Assembly: GCF_022631375.1 (NCBI RefSeq)
Contig: NZ_JALBGC010000003.1
Span: 124,001 to 188,000, forward strand
Source of the DNA: Hymenobacter cyanobacteriorum
Lineage (GTDB): Bacteria; Bacteroidota; Bacteroidia; Cytophagales; Hymenobacteraceae
DNA: 64,000 nucleotides
Direction of reading: 5' to 3'
Position 1 is the stretch's first letter; the number at the start of each line of letters is the position of its first letter. The position numbers were made by a program, and so were the translations under genes. A model generated the notes under the pieces. It did no database searches. It was not told where the DNA came from and was given only the letters and a program-made list of their open reading frames with translations. This document shows positions 7,155-14,228 of the stretch, piece after piece.

Positions 7155-9359
7155 ATGTCTTCAGTTGCCCTTCAGGAAGCCCCGGCCCTTACCGCCGATT
7201 TGAAACATACACTCAAGGAAGTATTCGGCTACGGCCAGTTTCGGGGCACTCAAGAGGCTGTTATTCAAAACGTGCTGGCCGGGCACAACACCTTCGTGAT
7301 TATGCCCACCGGCGCGGGCAAAAGCCTGTGCTACCAGCTGCCGGCCCTCGTGGTGCCGGGCACGGCCATCGTGATTTCGCCCCTCATCGCCCTGATGAAA
7401 AACCAGGTCGACCAGCTTGGGGCCTTCGGTGTGAATGCGCAGGTGTACAACTCGACCCTGACCAAAACCGAAATGAAGCGGGTGCAGAAAGACGTGATGA
7501 GTGGCGAAGTCCGCCTGCTCTACGTAGCCCCCGAAAGCCTGACCAAGGACGATACCATCGATTTCCTGCTGAAGTCGACCATCAGCTTCGTGGCCATCGA
7601 CGAGGCCCACTGCATCTCGGAATGGGGCCACGATTTCCGGCCCGAGTACCGCAAGATTCGCGGCATCATCGACAACCTGGGCGGCAACGTGCCGATTATC
7701 GCCCTTACGGCCACGGCCACGCCCAAAGTGCAGCTGGACATCCAGAAAAACCTGCACATGGACGACGCCAGCGTCTTCAAAACCAGCTTCAACCGCACCA
7801 ACCTCTACTACGAGGTGCGCGCCAAGCACAACACCAAAAAACAGCTGATTCAGTACGTGAAGCAGCACAAGGGCAAGGCCGGCATCATTTACTGCCTGAG
7901 CCGCAAAAAGGTGGAGGAAATTGCCGAGCTGCTGCGCGTGAACGACGTGCGCGCCCGCCCCTACCACGCCGGCCTCGACCAGCAAACCCGCATCGACAAC
8001 CAGGACGCTTTCCTGAACGAGGAGTGCGACGTGATTGTGGCCACCATTGCTTTCGGCATGGGCATCGACAAGCCCGACGTACGCTTCGTGGTGCACTACG
8101 ACGCGCCGAAATCCATCGAGGGCTACTATCAGGAAACCGGCCGCGGCGGCCGCGACGGCCTGGAGGGCAACTGCCTGATGTTCTACAGCTACGACGACAT
8201 TCTGAAGCTGGAAAAGTTCAGCAAAGACAAGCCGGTGACGGAGCGTGACAACGCCCACCAGCTGCTGGCCGAAATGACGAACTACGCCGAAAGCGCCGTG
8301 TGCCGCCGCCGCCAGCTGCTGCACTACTTCGGCGAGCAGCTGGACACCGACTGCGGCTTCTGCGATAACTGCAAGCACCCCAAGGAGCGGTTTGAGGGCG
8401 AAGCGGCCGTGGGCTTGGCCCTGCGCGCCGTGGTGCAGACGGAAGCCCGCTTCAATCTGAACCACATCGGCCAGGTGCTGCTCGGGCTGAGCAACCCGCA
8501 CATCGAGAGCTACGCCCACAATGCGCTGCCAATTTACGGGCAGGGCAAGGAGCTGGGCGACGCGCAGTTCTGGCATTCGGTGCTGCGCCAGTGCCTGCTG
8601 AACGGCTTTCTGGAGAAGGACATCGACAGCCTGGGCCTGGTGCGCATCACCGATAAGGGCATCGACTTCATCGAAAACCCGCGTTCCATCACCCTCACCA
8701 AGGACCACAACTTCGACGAGGAGCAGAAGGCCGACGAGGAAAAGGAGGAAGTACAGCACGCCGCCGGCCACGACGAAGCCCTGTTCACCCAGCTCAAGGA
8801 ACTGCGCAAGCAGGTGGCCAAGCAGAAAAACCTGCCGCCCTACGTCCTCTTCCAAGACCCGAGCCTGAAGGAGATGGCCACCACCTACCCCACCTCGCTA
8901 CACGACCTCACGCATGTGTCGGGCGTGGGCCAGGGCAAAGCCCAGAAGTTTGGCGCGCCGTTCGTGGCCGCCATCAAGAAGTACGTGGAAGACAACGACA
9001 TCGAAACTGCCGAAGACGTGGTGGTGAAGTCGGCCGTGAACCGCTCGAAAATCAAAATCTACGTCATTCAGCAGATTGACAAGAAGATGATGCTCGAAGA
9101 TATTGCTTCCTCGAAGGGCATCACGATGGCCGAGCTGATGGAGGAAATTGAGCACATCTGCTACTCCGGCACCCGCCTCAACATCGACTACTACCTGGAG
9201 GAAATGGTGGAAGAGGAAGTGCGCGACGAGATTTACGACTACTTCATGTCGGCCAGCACCGACAACATTGCCGTGGCCATGAAGGAACTCGGCGACGATT
9301 TCACCGAAGAAGAGTTGCGCCTGGTGCGCGTGAAATTCCTGAGCGAAGTCGCTAACTAA
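7155..9359 (+). CDS. recQ: ATP-dependent DNA helicase RecQ
   Basis: 3'-5' superfamily 2 helicase of recombination and replication-fork repair. In order: Walker A MPTGAGKSLCYQLPAL (residues 50-65), DEAH box (149-152) within DEAHCISEWGHDFRP, SFNRTNLYYEVR, and helicase motifs V-VI (TIAFGMGIDKPDVRFV, YYQETGRGGRDG). A zinc-binding RQC region follows (C-rich CGFCDNC, about residue 400), then a winged helix and an HRDC domain (YVLFQDPSLKEMA onwards, about 555-620). At 734 residues it is longer than E. coli RecQ (about 610). The extra C-terminal about 110 residues are helical and acidic, as in other Bacteroidota RecQ proteins. A terminator follows directly. Confidence 0.95.
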   Translation: MSSVALQEAPALTADLKHTLKEVFGYGQFRGTQEAVIQNVLAGHNTFVIMPTGAGKSLCYQLPALVVPGTAIVISPLIALMKNQVDQLGAFGVNAQVYNSTLTKTEMKRVQKDVMSGEVRLLYVAPESLTKDDTIDFLLKSTISFVAIDEAHCISEWGHDFRPEYRKIRGIIDNLGGNVPIIALTATATPKVQLDIQKNLHMDDASVFKTSFNRTNLYYEVRAKHNTKKQLIQYVKQHKGKAGIIYCLSRKKVEEIAELLRVNDVRARPYHAGLDQQTRIDNQDAFLNEECDVIVATIAFGMGIDKPDVRFVVHYDAPKSIEGYYQETGRGGRDGLEGNCLMFYSYDDILKLEKFSKDKPVTERDNAHQLLAEMTNYAESAVCRRRQLLHYFGEQLDTDCGFCDNCKHPKERFEGEAAVGLALRAVVQTEARFNLNHIGQVLLGLSNPHIESYAHNALPIYGQGKELGDAQFWHSVLRQCLLNGFLEKDIDSLGLVRITDKGIDFIENPRSITLTKDHNFDEEQKADEEKEEVQHAAGHDEALFTQLKELRKQVAKQKNLPPYVLFQDPSLKEMATTYPTSLHDLTHVSGVGQGKAQKFGAPFVAAIKKYVEDNDIETAEDVVVKSAVNRSKIKIYVIQQIDKKMMLEDIASSKGITMAELMEEIEHICYSGTRLNIDYYLEEMVEEEVRDEIYDYFMSASTDNIAVAMKELGDDFTEEELRLVRVKFLSEVAN

Positions 9360-9393
9360 GCATCTATTCATTCCTGGAATTTTCCAGTTAGCG

Positions 9394-9425
9394 AGGCCCC
9401 GCAACTTTGTTGCGGGGCCTTTTTT
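9394..9425 (+). terminator. Rho-independent terminator of recQ
   Basis: 12-bp perfect stem AGGCCCCGCAAC / GTTGCGGGGCCT with a TTT loop and a T run, 35 bp after the recQ stop. Confidence 0.9.
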
Positions 9426-9579
9426 GTGCGTTGCAATGCGCAGAGCCTATATAGTCATTTATAGCTCATTAAATCAGTGCAAAATCAGAATTCGCTACAG
9501 CGGTAAATGCCTGAATGGCAAAACTTGCCGCACACGAATGGTGGGCTTGAGAAGGTTGGTTTGGCACTGAAAATTTCGA

Positions 9580-9587
9580 TATCTTCG
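9580..9587 (+). promoter_or_regulatory. Putative -7 box TATCTTCG for the TPR/OmpA operon
   Basis: One mismatch from TAnnTTTG, with TTG at 9556-9558 giving a 21-nt spacer. It lies 40 bp upstream of the GTG at 9628. Confidence 0.45.
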
Positions 9588-9627
9588 CCAACCTATTCTC
9601 TATTTACCCACTTATTTTCTGTAAAAC

Positions 9628-10893
9628 GTGCTACGCTGTTTCCTGATTTTCGCTACGCTGCTGGCGGGGCTGGCTGCGCGGCCAACTTGGGGCCAATCGG
9701 TGCCGGCCACGCCGGCCAAACCACCGCTGCCCACGCCGGCCCCCACCGCTCCGGCCAAGGTTGCGCCTGCGCCATCCGCTGCGCCCAAAGCCCCGGCCGC
9801 CGCAGCCATTACGGCCCCGGACACGGCCCGCACCACCGCCCGCACCGACACGGTGAATGTCCTGACACCCGCACAAATAGCCGAACAGGCTTACCAGAAA
9901 GGCCTGGCCAGCGTGCAGACCAAGGACTTCGCGGCGGCCCTGGCCAGCTTCAGCGAGGCCATTGCGGCCAAGCCCGACTACGCGCCGCCCTACGGCACCC
10001 GCGCCGCCACGCACTTCGAGCTGAAGGAATACGACCTGGCCCTGGCTGACTATGACCAGGCTCTGCAATTGGTGCCCGCCGACTACACCAGCTACCTCGG
10101 CCGCGCCCAGACGCACGAGGCCAAGGGCCAGCTGACCGAGGCTGAAAAGGACTATTCCGAAGCGCTGAAGGGTGGCAGCGGCTTCGGCCCGGCCTGGTAC
10201 CGGCGGGGCCGGCTGCGCTTCGACCGGGGCGAGTACCAGGCCGCGCGCGATGACTTTGAAGGTGCCATCCGGGCCGACCGCAAGAGTGCCGCCGCCTACC
10301 ACGAGCGCGCCAGCGCCCAGCAGCAGCTGGGCAATTTCAACGAGGCCATTTTGGACTACACCTCGGCGCTGGCCTTACAGCCCAGCCTGTTGTCGGCGCT
10401 GCTAAACCGGGCCGCCGCTGAGCGCCGCGCCGGCCAGCTGCCGCAGGCCCTAAAGGACTATGACGCCTACCTGAAAGCCAAGCCTACCGATGCACTGGCG
10501 TTTAATAATCGGGGCCGGGCGCGCTTTGAAGCGCAGGATTACGCCGGTGCGGCGGCCGATTTCACCCAGGCCCTGACGCTGGAAGCCAGCTACGCCCCGG
10601 CCTGGAACAACCGCGCTGCCGCCCACCTCAAGCTCGAAACCTACGAAAAGGCCGAGGCCGACGCCACCCAGGCAATTGCGCTCGATGCCAAGTACGCCGA
10701 AGCCTACCTGAACCGGGGCCAGGCCCGCGAGATGCTCCGCAAGCCCGACGAGGCCTGCCAGGACTGGCAGCAGGCGGCCCAGTTGGGCATTGCGGCCGGC
10801 ACCAGCTACGCCACGCTGGCCGGCTGCGCGCCCGCTCCGCCCGCCGACCCCAGCCCGGCCACCAGCACCGCCCAGGCCACCGGCAAGCCCTGA
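9628..10893 (+). CDS. Secreted tetratricopeptide-repeat protein
   Basis: 421 residues. A signal peptide (MLRCFLIFATLLAGLAA, cleavage near TWGQS) starts at GTG 9628. A Pro/Ala-rich linker follows (about 25-75), then seven or eight TPR units to about residue 390, with typical YxxGLAxxxxxDFxxALxxFxxAI spacing and repeated ALxxYDxAL, DFxxAI and LNRG motifs. A low-complexity Ala/Pro tail ends the protein. TPR arrays are protein-interaction scaffolds; the periplasm is the likely place. It overlaps the next gene by one base (TGATG) or precedes it by 47 bp, depending on that gene's start. The two are therefore probably cotranscribed, and this protein may work with the PorE-like product. Confidence 0.8.
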   Translation: MLRCFLIFATLLAGLAARPTWGQSVPATPAKPPLPTPAPTAPAKVAPAPSAAPKAPAAAAITAPDTARTTARTDTVNVLTPAQIAEQAYQKGLASVQTKDFAAALASFSEAIAAKPDYAPPYGTRAATHFELKEYDLALADYDQALQLVPADYTSYLGRAQTHEAKGQLTEAEKDYSEALKGGSGFGPAWYRRGRLRFDRGEYQAARDDFEGAIRADRKSAAAYHERASAQQQLGNFNEAILDYTSALALQPSLLSALLNRAAAERRAGQLPQALKDYDAYLKAKPTDALAFNNRGRARFEAQDYAGAAADFTQALTLEASYAPAWNNRAAAHLKLETYEKAEADATQAIALDAKYAEAYLNRGQAREMLRKPDEACQDWQQAAQLGIAAGTSYATLAGCAPAPPADPSPATSTAQATGKP

Positions 10894-10940
10894 TGCGCCG
10901 ACTGGTTCACTCCCGGTTTCACTCCCGCTATTTCGTCGTT

Positions 10941-13001
10941 ATGACTCACCATTACCGCTATCTGCTGGGGGCGCTGCTGACGGTGGCGCTGGCCCCGGCG
11001 CACGCCCAGAGCGTACCTTTCACTTCCGCCCGCATTCCGAATAAGGAGTTGCTGAAAATTGCCACGCGCGCCATCAAGGCCGGCGAGGAAGACTACAAGG
11101 CCAGCCCACCGCGCTACGCGGCGGCGCTGCCGCACTTTCTGGAAGCCCAGAAAATCAACCCCAGCAACGGCGGGCTAAACCTGGAAATCGGCGACTGCTA
11201 CCTGAACATGGGTGACAAAGCCGGGGCCCTGCCTTATCTGCAAAAGGCGGCCGAGCTCGAAACCGGCCCCGCCGCGCCCCGCGCCCACTACGTGCTGGGC
11301 CGCGCCTACCAGTTGAGTGCCCGCTGGGCCGAAGCCCTCAAGGAGTTTGAGCGCGCCCGTCCCGTGGCCAACACTGCTGTAAAAAAAGGCCAGCCGACCG
11401 CCGACGCCGTCACCACCGACGTGAACCGCCGCCTGGCCGAATGCAAAGCCGGCCAGCACCTTACGCAGCACCCGCTGCGTCTGTTCGTGGATAACCTGGG
11501 CCCCACGGTGAATTCGCCCGAAGACGAGCTGAACCCGCTCGTAACGGCCGACGAGTCGGGCCTGTTTCTGACTTCGCACCGCGCGGGGGCCCTGGGTGGA
11601 GCTAAGAATACCAACGGGCGCGGCCAGCTGCCTGACGTGTACCACACTACCCGCAGCGGCCAGGATTGGGGCCCTGCCCGCACCCTGAACGCCCCCGTAA
11701 ATTCGGATAAGGCCGACGTGGCGGTAGCCGCTTCGGCCGACGGCCAGCGCTTGCTGCTGCACGCCGACGGCGACGATGGCGACCTGAGCGAAACGCACCT
11801 CACGGCCAGCGGCTGGAGCAAGCCGCACGCGCTGGGTTCGCACATCAACACCAAGTACCGCGAAACCTCAGCCACGTTCTCGCCCGATGGGCGCTACGTG
11901 TATTTTGTAAGCGACAAGCCCGAGGGCAGCCTGGGCGGGCGCGACATCTACCGGGCCGAAATCGACGGCAAAACCCCGCCCGTGAACCTGGGCTCGGCCA
12001 TCAACACGCCGTATGATGAGGAGGGCGTATTCATGCAGCCCGATGGCAAGACTTTGCTTTTCTCGTCGCAGGGCCACGGCACGATGGGCGGCTTCGACGT
12101 GTTCAAATCGGTGTATGAAAACGGGAAGTGGAGCGAGCCTGAAAACCTGGGCTGGCCCCTGAATACGCCCAACGACGAGCTGTTTTTCACCACCACCGCC
12201 TCGGGGCGCTACGGCTACTTTGCCAGCGACCGGCCCGGCGGCACGGGCGGGCTCGATTTGTACCGCGTCACGTTTCTGGGGGCCGAAAAGCAGCCCTTGC
12301 TCGACCAGGACAACCGCCTGGTAAGCGACCAACCCCGTCTGACGCGCGAGTCGCGGCCGGCACTGGTGGTGCCGGTAGTCACGCCCACCGTTACGCTGCT
12401 CAAGGGCGTCGTCACCGACATCAGCAACCAGCAGCCGGTGGCGGCCCAACTCGACGTGATAAATAACGCCAGCGGCCAGACCATCGGCACGTTTCAGACC
12501 ACGCCCAACGGGCGCTACCTGCTGCCGCTGCCTTCGGGCACCAACTACGCCGTGGTGGTGCACCACGACAATTTCCTAGCGTATTTCGACAACATGAACC
12601 TACCCTCGGACGCGGGCTATGCCGAAACCAAGCACGACGTGCGCCTGCAAAAGATGGAACCCGGCTCGAACGTGGTGCTGCAAAACGTGTTTTTCGTCCC
12701 CGGCCAGGACGTGCTGCGCCCCGAAAGCACCCCCGAGCTAAACCGCCTCTTGCAGCTGCTAAGCGACAACTCCCGCCTGAAAGTGCACCTGGCCGGCCAC
12801 ACCGACGAAGCCGGCAGCGACCACCAGAACCAAGACCTGAGCCAGCGCCGCGTGCAGGCCATCATGGCCTACCTCGTGGCCCACAAAATCAAAGCCGAGC
12901 GCCTGACTGCCACTGGCTACGGCGCTACCGTGCCCTACAACGACACCGAGGCCGGCCGCAAGCTCAGTTGCCGCACCGAATTCAAAGTAGTGTCGCGCTA
13001 G
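10941..13001 (+). CDS. PorE-like OmpA-family protein (TPR, PD40 propeller, CRD, OmpA)
   Basis: The domain order matches PorE of the type IX secretion system. A signal peptide (LLGALLTVALAPAHAQ) is followed by TPR helices (about 30-130), and PD40/WD40-like blades with repeated SPDGRYVYFVSD, MQPDGKTLLFSSQG and GYFASDRPGG motifs (about 170-450). A carboxypeptidase-regulatory-like domain follows (LLKGVVTDISNQQPVAAQLD onwards, about 475-560). The OmpA peptidoglycan-binding domain is last (about 575-686), with LAGHTDEAGSDHQNQDLSQR and the family's conserved D and R positions. It probably tethers a complex to peptidoglycan. The ATG at 10941 starts directly at the signal peptide; ATG 10893 (TGATG overlap) would add 16 basic residues. 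Many Bacteroidota carry several such paralogues, so a direct T9SS role is inferred. Confidence 0.85.
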   Translation: MTHHYRYLLGALLTVALAPAHAQSVPFTSARIPNKELLKIATRAIKAGEEDYKASPPRYAAALPHFLEAQKINPSNGGLNLEIGDCYLNMGDKAGALPYLQKAAELETGPAAPRAHYVLGRAYQLSARWAEALKEFERARPVANTAVKKGQPTADAVTTDVNRRLAECKAGQHLTQHPLRLFVDNLGPTVNSPEDELNPLVTADESGLFLTSHRAGALGGAKNTNGRGQLPDVYHTTRSGQDWGPARTLNAPVNSDKADVAVAASADGQRLLLHADGDDGDLSETHLTASGWSKPHALGSHINTKYRETSATFSPDGRYVYFVSDKPEGSLGGRDIYRAEIDGKTPPVNLGSAINTPYDEEGVFMQPDGKTLLFSSQGHGTMGGFDVFKSVYENGKWSEPENLGWPLNTPNDELFFTTTASGRYGYFASDRPGGTGGLDLYRVTFLGAEKQPLLDQDNRLVSDQPRLTRESRPALVVPVVTPTVTLLKGVVTDISNQQPVAAQLDVINNASGQTIGTFQTTPNGRYLLPLPSGTNYAVVVHHDNFLAYFDNMNLPSDAGYAETKHDVRLQKMEPGSNVVLQNVFFVPGQDVLRPESTPELNRLLQLLSDNSRLKVHLAGHTDEAGSDHQNQDLSQRRVQAIMAYLVAHKIKAERLTATGYGATVPYNDTEAGRKLSCRTEFKVVSR

Positions 13002-13092
13002 CCCGCCAGCTGCCAACCCTGACGGCCCGGGCGCGTACGCCGGAGCGTACCTGCTTATCCGCCGACGCCGGCGGGTGTTTTCCCGCTCGCTC

Positions 13093-13596
13093 ATGTGGAT
13101 AGTTTTTGCGTTACTGGCCGCTCTGGCTTCGGCCTCGGTGGTTACGCTGTCGAAAGCTGCCATCAAAGACGTGCCGCCCAGTTTGGTGTTTGCCATCGAG
13201 GCCGTGCTGATTCTGGCCGTGGCCTGGGGCACGGTACTGGTGCAGGACTTATTGCCCGAAATCGGCAAGATTGAGCGCAAAACCTGGCTGGTGCTGCTGG
13301 TAGCGGGCGTGCTCACGGCCGCCTCGTCGCTGCTGGTATTTCGGGCACTTTCGATTGGTGATGCTTCGCGGGTGTCGCCGCTCACTAATATTTCGCTGGT
13401 GTTTTCCGTCACGCTGGCGGCCATTTTCCTCAAGGAAAAACTGACCTGGCAGGTGCTGCTGGGCGCGGCGCTGATGGCCGCCGGCGCCATCCTCATTGCC
13501 ACCACCAAACCCGCCGCTAAGAAGGAAGATGCCAGCAGCAAAACCGGTCGCCCCACGAGTGGCACTACCGTCTACGACTCAAAACCGGCGGCATAA
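13093..13596 (+). CDS. EamA-domain (DMT superfamily) membrane protein
   Basis: 167 residues with a single EamA unit of about five predicted helices (MWIVFALLAALASASVVTLS, LVFAIEAVLILAVAWG, TWLVLLVAGVLTAASSLLVF, ISLVFSVTLAAIFLKEKLTW, VLLGAALMAAGAILIATT). A hydrophilic Lys/Ser tail follows. This is half the size of standard ten-helix drug/metabolite transporters and resembles the small single-EamA proteins that dimerise. The substrate cannot be predicted. ATG 13093 is preferred over the in-frame GTG at 13075. Confidence 0.8.
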   Translation: MWIVFALLAALASASVVTLSKAAIKDVPPSLVFAIEAVLILAVAWGTVLVQDLLPEIGKIERKTWLVLLVAGVLTAASSLLVFRALSIGDASRVSPLTNISLVFSVTLAAIFLKEKLTWQVLLGAALMAAGAILIATTKPAAKKEDASSKTGRPTSGTTVYDSKPAA

Positions 13597-13637
13597 CGCG
13601 GCCTACTGGCGAATAGTAGCCGAAGCAGCTGGCGCGG

Positions 13638-13961
13638 CTAAGTTGCGGAGGCCGCCAGCAGCGCTTCGGCTTCCAGCAGCAGCGAGGCGCTCATCAGCAA
13701 ATCGTACAGCAGAAACAGTTCTTCGAGGGTGAAAACGAATTTCTGGTAGGCCGCCGCGCCGGGCAGCACCAGGCAGCGGGCGTGCGGGTCGGGCTGGCTG
13801 TGGGCGTGCTGCTCGCACAGGCTGGCCACCACGGCGCGCCACTCCGCAAGCTCGGCGCGTTTCAGGCACAGGGCCACGTTGCCAAAATACACGTGCAGGC
13901 AGCAGCCCTCGGGGCAGCGCGAGATACAACCTAAGTCGTTGTGATGCAGGGAGCGGCACAT
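13638..13961 (-). CDS. Small Cys/His-rich protein, DUF6686-like
   Basis: 107 residues beginning MCRSLHHNDLGCISRCPEGC: a Cys/His-rich head (four Cys and several His in the first 25 residues) that may bind a metal. Then LHVYFGNVALCLKRAELAEW and a helical C-terminus (TLEELFLLYDLLMSASLLLE). The pattern resembles a small conserved Bacteroidota family I recall as DUF6686; function unknown. A start at 14018 is possible, but the conserved part begins at 13961. It is divergent from the TonB receptor gene and its operator region. Confidence 0.6.
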   Translation of the reverse strand: MCRSLHHNDLGCISRCPEGCCLHVYFGNVALCLKRAELAEWRAVVASLCEQHAHSQPDPHARCLVLPGAAAYQKFVFTLEELFLLYDLLMSASLLLEAEALLAASAT

Positions 13962-14139
13962 AGCAGGAAAGCAGGTGAAACCAGACGGATAATCGCGGCG
14001 TGGCAGCGTTGTACTCAATAGCTGCGGCGGGCGGGCGGCATGGGCAGCGCCGGTGTGGGACGAGTATTGGAGTCATCACCACGGTCCCGCATAATTCCGG
14101 ACAGCGGCAAAGGTATTGGCAGAATTTAAAGGCGCAATC

Positions 14140-14162
14140 TTATTTAGAATTATTCTAAATAA
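14140..14162. promoter_or_regulatory. Palindromic operator 1 (iron-regulator-like)
   Basis: Perfect 23-bp palindrome: TTATTTAGAAT, central T, ATTCTAAATAA. It lies upstream of the -7 box of a TonB-dependent siderophore receptor gene. The AT-rich geometry suits a Fur- or DtxR-family metal-responsive repressor (inferred). Confidence 0.65.
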
Positions 14163-14187
14163 TTTTTATAGAGGCTCCACTAGCCCC

Positions 14188-14195
14188 TACATTTG
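14188..14195 (+). promoter_or_regulatory. -7 box TACATTTG for the TonB receptor gene
   Basis: Exact match to TAnnTTTG, 33 bp before the ATG at 14229 and lying between the two palindromic operators. Confidence 0.65.
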
Positions 14196-14198
14196 CCC

Positions 14199-14221
14199 TT
14201 AAATAGAATCTGTCTAAATAA
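14199..14221. promoter_or_regulatory. Palindromic operator 2 (degenerate copy)
   Basis: TTAAATAGAAT, C, TGTCTAAATAA: the same 23-bp geometry as operator 1, with each arm matching it at 9 of 11 positions. It covers the expected transcription start, 59 bp centre to centre from operator 1. This is a good design for repression. Confidence 0.55.
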
Positions 14222-14228
14222 CCACCTG

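Noticed and set aside
7161..8855. 564-residue minus-strand open frame opposite recQ
   Set aside because: Antisense shadow of a strongly conserved gene in a GC-rich genome; no family motif, no start context.
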